Positions 27,454 to 37,608 of a stretch of DNA of 64,000 nucleotides are shown here, one piece after another. The position numbers and the translations under genes were made by a program. Each line of letters starts with the position of its first letter. The stretch's first letter is position 1. This stretch comes from Winogradskyella psychrotolerans (GTDB lineage: Bacteria > Bacteroidota > Bacteroidia > Flavobacteriales > Flavobacteriaceae). The stretch lies in contig NZ_JAHKPS010000018.1 in the NCBI RefSeq assembly GCF_018860565.1, positions 310,001 through 374,000 of the forward strand. The letters are read 5' to 3'. The notes below the pieces were generated by a model. The model ran no database searches and had not been told where the DNA came from. It saw only the letters and a program-made list of their open reading frames with translations.

Positions 27454-29925
27454 ATGAAAATTCTAAAATTTGGCGGAACGTCTGTAGGTTCAGCCGAAAA
27501 CATAAATAAAGTTATTTCTATTTTAGAGCAACAATCTAAAGACACTAATATTGCTGTAGTTGTTTCTGCCGTTGGCGGTATTACAGATAAATTATTAGAA
27601 GCGGCTAACTTAGCTTGTAATAAAGACTTAGAATATAAACAAACCTATAATGCCATTTGGTCTCAACACAGTAAAGTTATTGAGGGGCTTTTTGAAAATT
27701 CAGATCATGATAAAAACCTCAAAAAGTGCCATGAAGCCTTATATGATTTAATTTCAGAAAAATTAAATGAATTAAAAAGCCTTTTAGATGGTATCTATTT
27801 AATTAATGAATTGTCTCCCAAAACTAAGGACAAATTATTGAGTTTTGGTGAAGCCTTATCATCAACTATAATTTACCACACTTTAAAATCTAGACAGGTT
27901 GATGTTGCTTACAAAAACGCACAAGAGTTAATTGTAACAGATTCTAACTTCAATAATGCCACTGTTAATTTTGAGATTACCAATATTAATATTCAATTAT
28001 ATTTTAATTCAAATTCAAACGCTATAGTCTTATTACCAGGTTTTGTTTCTAAATCTGTACGCGGAGAAATAACGACTTTAGGTCGCGGAGGATCCGATTA
28101 TACTGCCGCAATAATTGCAGCTGCCATAGATGCAGATGAATTACAAATTTGGACAGATGTTAGTGGTATGTACACCACCAATCCAAAATTGGTAAAACAA
28201 GCTGCGCCTATTGTAGAACTATCATACCAAGAGGCTGTAGAATTATCACATTTTGGAGCCAAAGTTTTATATCCACCAACAGTGATGCCTGTGCTTAAAA
28301 AGAAAATTCCTATTGTGATTAAAAACACTTTAGATCCTGAGGCATTAGGAACTACAATAACAGAAAACACACAACCAAATGGATCACCTGTTAAAGGTAT
28401 TAGTAATATTGAAAATATAGCATTACTGACTTTACAAGGTAATGGTATGGTTGGTGTTCCGGGGTTTGGAAAACGCTTGTTTGAAACTTTAGCTCAAGAA
28501 AAAATTAACATTGTTCTAATTACACAATCTTCTTCTGAGCACTCTATTTGCTTCGGAATTTCAGATAACGATGCCAAACGTGCCAAAGAAGTTATAGATA
28601 CTGTTTTTGAATATGAAATTCAACTTTTAAAAATAGATCCAATCATTGTTGAAACCGACTTATCCATTATTGCTGTTATTGGAGATAAGATGAAAAACCA
28701 CCAAGGCATTAGTGGCAAAATGTTTAGTACACTAGGTAAAAACAATGTTAATATTAGAGCGATTGCCCAAGGAGCTTCTGAACGTAATATTTCTGCTATT
28801 ATTCATAAAAATGATGTAAAAAAAGCACTAAACAGCTTACACGAGCAGTTTTTTGAAATTAAAACAAAACAAATCAACTTGTTTATTACAGGTGTTGGTA
28901 ATGTTGGTGAACGCCTAATTGAACAGATTCATCAACAAAAATCTTACCTTAAAGAAAACTTTAAAATCAGTTTAAAAATTGCTGGCCTGTCCAATTCTAG
29001 AACTATGGTTGTTAATGACGATGGTATCAATTTAAAAAACTGGAAACAGCAGCTAGAAAACGGAGAAAAAGCAAGTTTAAAAGGCTTCTTAAATCATGTA
29101 AAAAAACTAAACTTAAGAAACTCTGTCTTTGTAGATATTACAGCTAATGATGCCGTTGCTAATATATACGGAGATTATCTTAAGCATAGTATTTCAGTTG
29201 TAGCTTGCAACAAAATTGCTTGTTCTGGAAACATTGAATACTACAATGAATTAAAAACATTGTCTAGACAATACAACGCAGCATTTTTGTTTGAAACCAA
29301 TGTTGGCGCAGGACTACCTGTCATAGACACCTTAAATCATTTAGTTACCTCTGGAGATAAAGTAAATACTATACAAGCCGTTTTATCGGGGAGTCTTAAC
29401 TTTATATTTAACAACTTTAATGCTAAAACTACATTTTATGATGTGGTAAAACAAGCCCAAGAAGAAGGTTATACCGAACCAGATCCTCGTATTGATTTAA
29501 GCGGAATTGATGTTGCAAGAAAAGTTCTAATTCTGGCTAGAGAAAGTGGTCATGCTTTAGAACTATCTGATTTGGAATCTGATAATTTCTTAACCAATGA
29601 TGCCATGGAAGCAGCTTCTGTAGAAGACTTCTTTAAAACATTAATAAAAGATGAAACCTATTACCAAAGCTTATTTAAATCGGCTGAAGATAAAAATTGT
29701 CAACTAAAATTTGTTGCCGAGTTTAATAACGGAAAAGCTAAAGTTGGACTTCAAGAAATTCCTGAAGGGCATCCATTTTACAACCTTAAAGGTAAAGACA
29801 ATATCGTTATGTTTTATACACAACGTTACCCAGAACAACCCATGATTATTAAAGGTGCTGGTGCTGGTGCAGACGTTACAGCTTCCGGTTTGTTTGCAGA
29901 TATTATAAGAATCGCTAATAATTAG
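27454..29925 (+). CDS. thrA: Bifunctional aspartokinase / homoserine dehydrogenase
   Basis: The 823-residue fusion catalyses the first and third steps from aspartate to threonine. The N-terminal aspartokinase (about residues 1-300) opens with KFGGTSVGSAENI and contains GRGGSDYTAA and the substrate-binding WTDVSGMYTTNP. Two ACT units follow (about 320-460), with the allosteric-type NNVNIRAIAQGASERN. The C-terminal homoserine dehydrogenase (from about 465) has FITGVGNVGERL for NADP binding and PDPRIDLSGIDVARK in the active site. Length equals that of E. coli ThrA. It heads thrABC, 60 bases after the putative leader peptide. Allosteric inhibition by threonine is likely from the family. Confidence 0.96.
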   Translation: MKILKFGGTSVGSAENINKVISILEQQSKDTNIAVVVSAVGGITDKLLEAANLACNKDLEYKQTYNAIWSQHSKVIEGLFENSDHDKNLKKCHEALYDLISEKLNELKSLLDGIYLINELSPKTKDKLLSFGEALSSTIIYHTLKSRQVDVAYKNAQELIVTDSNFNNATVNFEITNINIQLYFNSNSNAIVLLPGFVSKSVRGEITTLGRGGSDYTAAIIAAAIDADELQIWTDVSGMYTTNPKLVKQAAPIVELSYQEAVELSHFGAKVLYPPTVMPVLKKKIPIVIKNTLDPEALGTTITENTQPNGSPVKGISNIENIALLTLQGNGMVGVPGFGKRLFETLAQEKINIVLITQSSSEHSICFGISDNDAKRAKEVIDTVFEYEIQLLKIDPIIVETDLSIIAVIGDKMKNHQGISGKMFSTLGKNNVNIRAIAQGASERNISAIIHKNDVKKALNSLHEQFFEIKTKQINLFITGVGNVGERLIEQIHQQKSYLKENFKISLKIAGLSNSRTMVVNDDGINLKNWKQQLENGEKASLKGFLNHVKKLNLRNSVFVDITANDAVANIYGDYLKHSISVVACNKIACSGNIEYYNELKTLSRQYNAAFLFETNVGAGLPVIDTLNHLVTSGDKVNTIQAVLSGSLNFIFNNFNAKTTFYDVVKQAQEEGYTEPDPRIDLSGIDVARKVLILARESGHALELSDLESDNFLTNDAMEAASVEDFFKTLIKDETYYQSLFKSAEDKNCQLKFVAEFNNGKAKVGLQEIPEGHPFYNLKGKDNIVMFYTQRYPEQPMIIKGAGAGADVTASGLFADIIRIANN

Positions 29926-29950
29926 ATGACCGCTATTGCGGCAAATAGAT

Positions 29951-30877
29951 ATGAAAAACGAAATCAAAATATTTTCGCCTGCAACAGTAGCAAACGTGGC
30001 ATGTGGATTTGATGTCCTTGGTTTTTGCTTAGACACCATTGGTGATGAAATGGTCATTAGAAAAACAGAAAAAAAAGGTATTAAAATTACCAAAATTGAA
30101 GGTTACGATTTGCCCTTTGAGGCCGAGAAAAACGTTGCTGGTGTTTCAGCATTAGCGATGTACAATGCTTTACAACCAGATTGCGGTTTTGAAATTGAAA
30201 TCTACAAAAAAATTAAACCTGGCAGTGGTATTGGAAGTAGCTCTGCAAGTGCAGCTGGAAGTGTTTTTGGAATGAATGTTTTACTAGGTTATCCATTAAA
30301 CAAAACACAGCTAACTAACTTTGCTATGAAAGGTGAAGCCTTAGCCAGTAAATGCGAACATGCAGATAATTTAGCGCCAGCTATTTTTGGTGGTTTTACA
30401 CTGGTAAAAAGTGCCTGTCCATTACATGTTTTAGAATTACCTACACCTTCAGATGTATTTGCGACTCTAATTCACCCACAGATTGAAATAAAAACATCCG
30501 AATCTAGAGCAATTCTCCCAAAAGACATTCCATTAAATAATGCCATTACGCAATGGGCAAATGTTGGAAGCTTGGTTCATGCCTTACACACATCGGATTA
30601 TAAGTTATTAAAAGACTCATTAAACGATGTGGTTATTGAACCGTATCGCAAACAACTGATTCCACATTTCGACGCTATCAAAAAGGCATCATTACAAGCA
30701 GGAGCTTTGGGCTGTGCAATCTCAGGTTCTGGACCATCAATTTTTATGTTAAGTAAAGGAGACGCTACTGCTCAAAATGTAGAAAAAGCAATTAGAGATG
30801 TCTATGCTAAAACAGATATTGCATTCGAAACTTATGTTTCAAAAATTAACACAGAAGGTATAAAAATTTTAAAATAA
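29951..30877 (+). CDS. thrB: Homoserine kinase
   Basis: ThrB phosphorylates homoserine, a GHMP-family reaction. The 308-residue product begins IKIFSPATVANVACGFDVLG, typical of the family, has the glycine-rich ATP loop PGSGIGSSSASAAGSVFG near residues 88-105, and GCAISGSGPSIF near the C-terminus. A TTG at 29936 would add five residues; the ATG at 29951 is preferred. It starts 25 bases after the thrA stop, in the operon between thrA and thrC. Its length matches E. coli ThrB. Confidence 0.95.
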   Translation: MKNEIKIFSPATVANVACGFDVLGFCLDTIGDEMVIRKTEKKGIKITKIEGYDLPFEAEKNVAGVSALAMYNALQPDCGFEIEIYKKIKPGSGIGSSSASAAGSVFGMNVLLGYPLNKTQLTNFAMKGEALASKCEHADNLAPAIFGGFTLVKSACPLHVLELPTPSDVFATLIHPQIEIKTSESRAILPKDIPLNNAITQWANVGSLVHALHTSDYKLLKDSLNDVVIEPYRKQLIPHFDAIKKASLQAGALGCAISGSGPSIFMLSKGDATAQNVEKAIRDVYAKTDIAFETYVSKINTEGIKILK

Positions 30878-30962
30878 ACACGAGGTCACTCTTAACTCCA
30901 TTAAAATATTGGGATGAACCTTACCAATAAATCATTCTTCTGAACATAATATAAAACAACTA

Positions 30963-32252
30963 ATGAACTACTATTCACTAAACAGAAAAGCACCAAACAC
31001 AACTTTTGAAGATGCTGTTGTAAAAGGATTAGCACCAGATAAAGGCTTATATTTCCCAGAATCTATTACACCTTTAGAGGCCTCTTTTTTTGAAACGATT
31101 GAAGACAAATCAAATACAGAAATCGCATTTGAAGCAATTAAACAATTCATTGTTCCTGAAATTCCTGAAGATGTCTTAAAAACGATTGTGGAAGAGACCT
31201 TAAGTTTTGATTTTCCCGTAGTTGAAATAAATGAAAACATTTCAACATTAGAGTTATTTCATGGACCAACTATGGCTTTTAAAGATGTTGGAGCACGTTT
31301 TATGGCGAGGTGCTTAGGGTATTTCAACAAAACCAATACTAATGATGTCACAGTATTAGTAGCTACTTCTGGAGATACAGGTGGCGCTGTTGCTAATGGT
31401 TTTTTAGGTGTAAAAGGTGTAAACGTTGTGATTCTTTACCCAAGTGGAAAAGTGAGTGATATTCAAGAAAAACAATTAACAACACTTGGTCAAAATATTA
31501 CAGCTTTAGAAGTTGATGGCGTTTTTGACGACTGTCAAGACATGGTAAAACAGGCCTTTATGGATGAGGAGTTAACTAGTAAAATGCAGTTAACTTCGGC
31601 TAATTCTATAAATATTGCACGTTGGTTACCACAACTCTTTTATTTTATGTTTGCATACAAGCAATTAAAATCTAAACACAAAGACATTGCTTTCTCTGTT
31701 CCTAGTGGTAACTTTGGAAATATTTGTGCTGGTATGGTCGCTCAAAAATTAGGATTACCTATTAAACATTTTATAGCTTCAAACAACGCTAATGATACGG
31801 TTGTAAATTATATGACCACACAATCTTACGACCCAAAACCATCTGTACAAACTATTAGTAACGCCATGGATGTTGGTAACCCAAGTAACTTTATACGTAT
31901 CCAAGAATTACATAATAACGATTTTGATGCGCTAAAAACTAATTTATCATCTTACAGTTTTACAGATGCTGAAACTAGAACGGCATTACTAGAGTTATAC
32001 AAAGAATTCAACTATGTCGCTGATCCACATGGTGCTGTTGGATATTTAGGTGCTAAAACCTATTTAGAAAACAATGATGCACATGTGGTGTTTTTAGAAA
32101 CAGCACATCCAACAAAGTTTTTAGATGTTGTGGAAGATGTCATTAAAAAAACGTTGCCTTTACCTTCTCAAATTGAAGCTGTAATAGATAAAGAAAAAGT
32201 ATCCAATAAAATTGCTACTTATGAAAAATTAAAAAGCTTTTTACTGAGCTAA
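30963..32252 (+). CDS. thrC: Threonine synthase
   Basis: ThrC converts phosphohomoserine to threonine with pyridoxal phosphate. The 429-residue product belongs to the fungal/E. coli-type subgroup: an N-terminal extension MNYYSLNRKAPNTTFEDAV, the PLP lysine Lys107 in FHGPTMAFKDVGARF, ATSGDTGGAVANGF for phosphate binding, and SVPSGNFGN. It completes the thrABC set. There are 86 bases between thrB and thrC with no evident terminator or promoter. The length is normal. Confidence 0.95.
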   Translation: MNYYSLNRKAPNTTFEDAVVKGLAPDKGLYFPESITPLEASFFETIEDKSNTEIAFEAIKQFIVPEIPEDVLKTIVEETLSFDFPVVEINENISTLELFHGPTMAFKDVGARFMARCLGYFNKTNTNDVTVLVATSGDTGGAVANGFLGVKGVNVVILYPSGKVSDIQEKQLTTLGQNITALEVDGVFDDCQDMVKQAFMDEELTSKMQLTSANSINIARWLPQLFYFMFAYKQLKSKHKDIAFSVPSGNFGNICAGMVAQKLGLPIKHFIASNNANDTVVNYMTTQSYDPKPSVQTISNAMDVGNPSNFIRIQELHNNDFDALKTNLSSYSFTDAETRTALLELYKEFNYVADPHGAVGYLGAKTYLENNDAHVVFLETAHPTKFLDVVEDVIKKTLPLPSQIEAVIDKEKVSNKIATYEKLKSFLLS

Positions 32253-32319
32253 TACTATTCTTTTCTTCATATTTGAGTTTTAAAGCTTATTTAATTTTAA
32301 TTATGCCTACAATCTGAAT

Positions 32320-33126
32320 ATGAAAAACATACATATCCTTTTTTTTAGCTTATTTACTTCTGTTATTTTCAGTCAAAATAATACTCCTGAATTGTTAACT
32401 AAAAATAAAATCACTAAGATTATAATTCAAGGGTATGAATACCAAGACAATTCACTAATAAAACAGACATATCACGTTAATGAAATTGATAATTATGGAA
32501 ATACAACAGCATTTAAAACATACGATTTAAACGACTCTTTAATTAAAGAAACAAATTATAAAATTTCTGATGATGGGAAGACACAATATAGCACAACATT
32601 AGATGAAAAAGGAGCGGTAAATTACTCACACATTATTACTAAAGATTACGAAAATCGCTCTATACGAAGATTACAATTAAATGCCGAAGGCGACACTTTA
32701 GTACATCAACTTAGAATTAGAGATAAAAACCTAAAGGACAGCATTCTATATAATATCATAAAAAACAAACGTATTGTTAGTTACACTTGGAATTACAATG
32801 ATGGTGGAATGTTAATTTCCAAAGCAAAATTTGACAAAAACGGAAATCTAATAAACAAAGATTTTTACACATATCATATAAATGGGAACTGTGTAAAAAT
32901 GAGGAATGAAAACAGGACTGTTGTGTCTAATAAATGTACCGAAGGAAACAAAGAAATTAGAAAATTTTCAACAAATCGTACAGGTTATATGTCGGGAATA
33001 AAGTTAGTATTAGAAAAAGGCGGTAAAAGTATAGAAACAAGATTAGACAATGGACTCGTAGAAAAAAAAGAGTATTTTTCTAAAAAAGGAAAATTACTAG
33101 CATTACTTAAATATACATATCACTAG
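32320..33126 (+). CDS. Secreted protein of unknown function
   Basis: I do not recognise this 268-residue protein. It starts with a signal peptide (HILFFSLFTSVIFSQ) and continues as a lysine-rich, beta-strand-rich sequence with loosely repeated units such as NEIDNYGNTTAFKTYDLND, DEKGAVNYSHI and DKNGNLINKDFYTY. Motifs of the form D-x-x-G-N/x-hydrophobic recur about every 20-40 residues, reminiscent of RHS/YD or MORN-like antiparallel repeats found in many exported Bacteroidota proteins. That resemblance is an inference. It follows thrC by 67 bases, and its own promoter is not evident. Confidence 0.6.
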   Translation: MKNIHILFFSLFTSVIFSQNNTPELLTKNKITKIIIQGYEYQDNSLIKQTYHVNEIDNYGNTTAFKTYDLNDSLIKETNYKISDDGKTQYSTTLDEKGAVNYSHIITKDYENRSIRRLQLNAEGDTLVHQLRIRDKNLKDSILYNIIKNKRIVSYTWNYNDGGMLISKAKFDKNGNLINKDFYTYHINGNCVKMRNENRTVVSNKCTEGNKEIRKFSTNRTGYMSGIKLVLEKGGKSIETRLDNGLVEKKEYFSKKGKLLALLKYTYH

Positions 33127-33183
33127 CTATTAAATCATTTAAAATTCATTATTTTAAACAGTGAGAAATCTAGTTTTCCTAAA

Positions 33184-33534
33184 ATGTCTAAAACTCTATA
33201 TACCATATATGTCATAGAACTTTCCAAACGCGTGTTTACTGAAAACACTAAGTTTAGAAAAGCAAATCCGCAGTTTAATGGTGTTTTAGAGTGTTTATAT
33301 GTTGGAATGACAAGTAAAACACCTAAAGAACGCTTTTTACAACACAAAGCAGGACATCGGAATAAAAAAGGGTATAAAATATCTTCAAATATTGTAGAGC
33401 GATATGGTGCCTATTTACGTCCTAGCCTTTTTAATCATATTGACCCTTTTTTTACCAGAGCTGAAGCCTTAAAAGCAGAGGAACAAATTGCTTTAGAATT
33501 AAGAAGAGATGGTTATGCCGTTTGGTTTAATTAA
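33184..33534 (+). CDS. GIY-YIG-like nuclease domain protein
   Basis: The 116-residue protein looks like a single GIY-YIG domain with divergent motifs: YTIYVIEL (Tyr9) in place of the first element, then LYVGMTSKTPKERFLQHKAG (Tyr39, Gly41, Arg50, His54) and a later Glu in KAEEQIALELRR. A 25-residue insert separates the two Tyr motifs. The conserved Tyr, Arg and Glu required for phosphodiester cleavage seem present. GIY-YIG proteins of this size are DNA nicking or repair enzymes or remnants of mobile elements. The domain call is a judgement from motifs only. Confidence 0.6.
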   Translation: MSKTLYTIYVIELSKRVFTENTKFRKANPQFNGVLECLYVGMTSKTPKERFLQHKAGHRNKKGYKISSNIVERYGAYLRPSLFNHIDPFFTRAEALKAEEQIALELRRDGYAVWFN

Positions 33535-33683
33535 CCTTTTATCCCTTGCTTCTATTTAATATAGAACGCAAAAAAGTCATTTTAAGAATTTAAAAAACTT
33601 AATTATTTTTGTTTTTACTATCCTCAAAATGACATTTTATTAAACTAAACCGACTACAACTTAAGTTAAAACTGTTATTAAAA

Positions 33684-34415
33684 TCATTGTGTTTCTAACT
33701 TAAAATTAATTGGAATACTGTAAGGTACAGCTACGTTCATATCTCGCTGTCTTCCCGGTTCCATTGTTGGTAGCAAATTAATAATTCGCTCTGCTTCAGT
33801 TTCTAAAAGTTTGTCTGGACCTCTACTTTTCACTTTAGTCACCTTTCCGTATTTATCTATTAAAAAGAATACAAATACTTTACCATGAATATTAAGTTCT
33901 GCCGCAGTTTCTGGGTATTTAAAATTTTTCTGCAAATGTTCTTGTATTTTTTTTTCAAAACAAGCTTTTAACTCTGCATTGCTTCCTGTACAGCCTGGAA
34001 ATCTTGGCACTTTTTCAATCACCGCAAAAGGGACTTCTACTTCTTCTTCAACTTCCACAACAGCAACATCTTCAATACCAACTTCTCGTTCATCAATAAT
34101 ATCATCTTGACCAATTTCTGTACTTTCTATAACACTCTCTTCAACATCTTCAACATCTTCAACAATAGTTATGACTTCTGTTACAATTTGTTTTTGAGCT
34201 GGAGGTGGTGGCGGAGCAATTTCAATAGTTGTAATAGGAATATCCTCATCTATTAAATCATCTACCATTAAGACATCAATCTTTGTAGCTTCTCTGTCGT
34301 AAGTCTTATGTTCTAATCCTATATATGTTAGGAGTAACATTACGTTTAAGCCAACAGCAAAAAATAAACTACTGTTTCGACCTACATTGGCTTTTGGGTT
34401 TTTCTTGAGTTCCAT
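33684..34415 (-). CDS. tonB: Energy transducer TonB
   Basis: TonB couples the inner-membrane proton gradient to outer-membrane receptors. The 243-residue product has one N-terminal membrane helix (about residues 14-34), a linker with PPPPP and long Glu/Asp/Val-rich stretches, and a C-terminal TonB domain (about 165-243): FKYPETAAELNIHGKVFVFF followed by VPYSIPINF, the usual end. The linker is acidic, not proline/lysine-rich. The gene follows a TonB-dependent receptor on the same strand by about 90 bases, so the two may be used together. No exbB or exbD is nearby. Confidence 0.88.
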   Translation of the reverse strand: MELKKNPKANVGRNSSLFFAVGLNVMLLLTYIGLEHKTYDREATKIDVLMVDDLIDEDIPITTIEIAPPPPPAQKQIVTEVITIVEDVEDVEESVIESTEIGQDDIIDEREVGIEDVAVVEVEEEVEVPFAVIEKVPRFPGCTGSNAELKACFEKKIQEHLQKNFKYPETAAELNIHGKVFVFFLIDKYGKVTKVKSRGPDKLLETEAERIINLLPTMEPGRQRDMNVAVPYSIPINFKLETQ

Positions 34416-34506
34416 GACGTTTAATTTTGTTACATAAATTTACGCATCATAACGTTTAAAAATTATGACATATATCATGTTTCTCTTAGAATCAACACCT
34501 TAAGCA

Positions 34507-36720
34507 TTACAGATTGTCTAATTGATTCTCTTTTCCGTCTTCACTTATGGTCCAAAAGAATCCAACAAAAAAGAACTGATCGGCTGCTGAAGTTAAAGCA
34601 CGTCTATTAAATTGTCCATTAAAATCTGGTGTATTTGCATATTGGTAACCATTAATATTTTTAAAGCCTAAGACATTATTAACAGAAAAATATAAGATCT
34701 TTTGTGGGCTTAACAAATACGCCCAATTAACACTTAAACTATTGAATGCTTTTGTGCGCTCACTTAATAATGCATTAGTATTAGGATTGGTATAGGGACG
34801 ACCTGAAGAAAATCCATAAGATAATCCTACTTGGCTTTTCCAATTTTCAATCCAATATTTACCAACAATAGATAAGTTATGGTTTGTAGCGTAACTTGGC
34901 TGGGCAGCAGTTGTATAGTTTCTATAATCGCGTTCTGTATCTAAATAAGAATAACTTACCCAATAATCTACTGCTTTTATACTCGTATTATCTCTCCAAA
35001 AGAAATCAACTCCTTGTGCATAGCCTTGTCCTGATGTATTAAAATTGCTATCAAACTGGGCAATATCAGTATCAAACTTTACTAAATTGTCATAATCCTT
35101 TCTGTAAGCCTCTGCTCTAAATAGTTTACCATCATTTACATACTGATAGTTAAATATATAATGTGATGTCTTTTGTACTCTTAAATCTTGATTAAACTTT
35201 AAAACATTGCTATTGGGATTCTGAAAAAAGTTACCATAAGCTAAAGAAAACTGTCCGTTTTTAGAACTTTTATAAGCCAATGCTGCTCGTGGAGCCACAT
35301 CTATAGCATTAAAAATTGAACTATGGTCTGCTCTCACTCCTATCTTTAACGCCAAAGCTTTAGAAAAAAGGACATCTGCTTCAGCAAATCCAGCGGTTAT
35401 ATTATTGTTAAAGCCATAGGTTTCGTCAATAAAACCTTCATTATAATTTTCCTTAAAATCCGTAATAAACTGTTCGGCACCGAAACTCAATTTAAACCGA
35501 CTATTAAATCGTTTTTTTAATTTCAACTTTAAATGAGCGGAATTTTCAGTATCATTAATTGTACTAGTTTGAATGCCTATTTTATTTTTAGCATAAGTAT
35601 AACTCACTCCTGAAGTTAAGGTCCAATTATGTCCTAAAACACCTTTATAAGATGTATTGAGATAGAAGTTATTATTCTTCAATTTAAAATCGATGCCTTG
35701 TTCATAATTAATATCTTCTTGATTTAATTCAAATTTTGAAGCATCAAAAGCCGCATAAAATTTCAACATGCCATTATTTAGTTTTTGTCTAAAAACAGTT
35801 TCACCTTGCGCTCCAGAAACAGGAGTTTTCCATTCGTTTCTATCTTTAAAAACAGCTAAATAAGGAGCCAGGTTAATATAACTAGCATTAAAACTTAAAG
35901 ACGATTTGTCCCATTTCTGTGTATTACCTATACTTGCTCCAACACTCATAATACCAATATCTGTCTTCTCTTGGTCTGGTTCGTCAATGGTATTTAGAAG
36001 TAATACACTCGATAAAGCTTGTCCGAATTCTGAAGAATAACCTCCTGTTGAAAATGTAATACCATCAAATAAAAATGGAGAATAACGTCCACGTGTTGGC
36101 ATATTATTAGTCGTTGGTGTATACGGTGTAAACACACGAATGCCATCTATAAAAATTTGAGTTTCATCTGCATTACCTCCACGTACAAATAAACGGCCAT
36201 CTTCTGCCACATTTGACGTTCCTGGCAGCGTCTGTAAGGCTCCAACAAAATCGCCTAAGGCACTTGCTGTTGTTACCACATCTAACGGTTTTAAAACAGA
36301 AACCTTAGAATTATCACCTGCTTCAAAAGTACCAGCACTAATAATTACAGTATCTAAGGATTCAATGTCTTCTCGTAATTTAATTTGAAGGTTTGAAAAT
36401 TTAGAAACATCTCCGATAATTGTTTTGGTTTCAAAAGACAAAAAAGAAATAATTAAGGTTTGTACACCTTTTTCATCAGTAGAAAACGAAAATTTACCCT
36501 GTTCATCTGAAGTGTCGCCATCATAAGTCCCCTCTAAATACACATTGGCACCAATAATTACTTCACCCTTATGATCTGTTACTTGTCCTGAAACGGTAGT
36601 TTGTCCAAACGTAATTATACTTATAAAGAGTGTAATGATTGTAACTAGCATTTTACCCACCACATTTCTATGGTTCTTTAGGTATTCGTAAGTCTGTGAT
36701 TTCATAATGTGATTGGTCAT
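34507..36720 (-). CDS. TonB-dependent receptor with carboxypeptidase-like N-terminal domain
   Basis: The 737-residue outer-membrane protein has a signal peptide (about residues 20-39, ending TFGQ), a carboxypeptidase-regulatory-like beta domain (about 40-125: VSGQVTDHKGEVIIGANVYL), a plug domain with LFVRGGNADETQIFIDGIRV, and a C-terminal beta-barrel with many aromatic strand ends. The last residues are not aromatic; the chain ends ENQLDNL. It imports an unknown ligand using TonB energy. Another ATG five codons later (36705) could be the start. A tonB gene follows on the same strand. Substrate cannot be read from the sequence. Confidence 0.92.
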   Translation of the reverse strand: MTNHIMKSQTYEYLKNHRNVVGKMLVTIITLFISIITFGQTTVSGQVTDHKGEVIIGANVYLEGTYDGDTSDEQGKFSFSTDEKGVQTLIISFLSFETKTIIGDVSKFSNLQIKLREDIESLDTVIISAGTFEAGDNSKVSVLKPLDVVTTASALGDFVGALQTLPGTSNVAEDGRLFVRGGNADETQIFIDGIRVFTPYTPTTNNMPTRGRYSPFLFDGITFSTGGYSSEFGQALSSVLLLNTIDEPDQEKTDIGIMSVGASIGNTQKWDKSSLSFNASYINLAPYLAVFKDRNEWKTPVSGAQGETVFRQKLNNGMLKFYAAFDASKFELNQEDINYEQGIDFKLKNNNFYLNTSYKGVLGHNWTLTSGVSYTYAKNKIGIQTSTINDTENSAHLKLKLKKRFNSRFKLSFGAEQFITDFKENYNEGFIDETYGFNNNITAGFAEADVLFSKALALKIGVRADHSSIFNAIDVAPRAALAYKSSKNGQFSLAYGNFFQNPNSNVLKFNQDLRVQKTSHYIFNYQYVNDGKLFRAEAYRKDYDNLVKFDTDIAQFDSNFNTSGQGYAQGVDFFWRDNTSIKAVDYWVSYSYLDTERDYRNYTTAAQPSYATNHNLSIVGKYWIENWKSQVGLSYGFSSGRPYTNPNTNALLSERTKAFNSLSVNWAYLLSPQKILYFSVNNVLGFKNINGYQYANTPDFNGQFNRRALTSAADQFFFVGFFWTISEDGKENQLDNL

Positions 36721-36817
36721 TAAAAGTTCGTTTTTGTTGATAGTACAAATTTGACCGATTTTAAAACCGATATGAATTCTATTGTACTGAACTGTATAAT
36801 ATCAATGACGAATTGAA

Positions 36818-36825
36818 TATATTTG
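36818..36825 (+). promoter_or_regulatory. -7 element before the lysoplasmalogenase gene
   Basis: TATATTTG matches TAnnTTTG exactly, 39 bases before the ATG at 36865. No TTG lies at the right spacing. Confidence 0.4.
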
Positions 36826-36864
36826 GTTCTGGACATAAGACATCCTTATTAAAAATCAACAGAT

Positions 36865-37551
36865 ATGTTAACTTCTACCGAAAAACAATTCAGCATTCTC
36901 TTCTTTATAATTGTACTTGTTGAACTTGTAACAGGAAGTGTAACATGGTTAAACAGCATCCATTACATAGCCAAACCAGCAATTGTGATTAGTCTTATTG
37001 TTTTGTTTTTAAGAACATCTGAATCACTTCCTAAGGCCATAAAACAGACAACGCTATTGGCACTCGCCTTTTCCGTTTTAGGAGATGTATTATTGATGTT
37101 TGTAGACCATTCAGCTCACTTTTTTACATTGGGATTGGTTGCGTTTTTAACAGCTCACGTCATGTATGTCATCGTATTTTTAAAACATAGACATAAACAC
37201 AAATCACCTTTAGGATTTATAGCCGTATTGCTCGTTTATGCAGCGAGCTTATTCTATTTTTTAAATGGAAATTTAGGTGAACTATTTATTCCTGTTCTTG
37301 TATATATGTTGGTCATATTAAGTATGGCCACAACAGCATATTTACGAAAAGACCAAGTAAATATACTCAGTTATGGACTCGTTTTTTTAGGAGCCTTATT
37401 ATTTATGGTATCAGATAGTATTTTGGCGCTCAATAAGTTTTACACCCCTATTCCATGGTCTAATATAAGCATAATGCTGACCTATGCTTTAGCGCAATAT
37501 TTAATTGTGATTGGGATTTTAAAACTAAAAAATGAAGTCATTCTAAAGTAA
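36865..37551 (+). CDS. Lysoplasmalogenase-like YhhN family membrane protein
   Basis: The 228-residue protein is almost wholly hydrophobic, with about eight membrane helices. It matches the YhhN/TMEM86 pattern: the acidic FSVLGDVLLMF with Asp, followed by FFTLGLVAFLTAHVMYV, and later FLGALLFMVSDSILAL with a second Asp. TMEM86B hydrolyses the vinyl-ether bond of lysoplasmalogens; the bacterial reaction is less certain. It is monocistronic between the divergent receptor gene and the convergent NADH dehydrogenase gene. Confidence 0.85.
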   Translation: MLTSTEKQFSILFFIIVLVELVTGSVTWLNSIHYIAKPAIVISLIVLFLRTSESLPKAIKQTTLLALAFSVLGDVLLMFVDHSAHFFTLGLVAFLTAHVMYVIVFLKHRHKHKSPLGFIAVLLVYAASLFYFLNGNLGELFIPVLVYMLVILSMATTAYLRKDQVNILSYGLVFLGALLFMVSDSILALNKFYTPIPWSNISIMLTYALAQYLIVIGILKLKNEVILK

Positions 37552-37608
37552 CTGCTCCGTTAAAGAATTATTGAAACATTTCAAATACACTAACAATAAT
37601 ATTACCTT

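Noticed and set aside
30878..30962. Second promoter or terminator between thrB and thrC
   Set aside because: No TAnnTTTG match or hairpin found in the 85-base gap.
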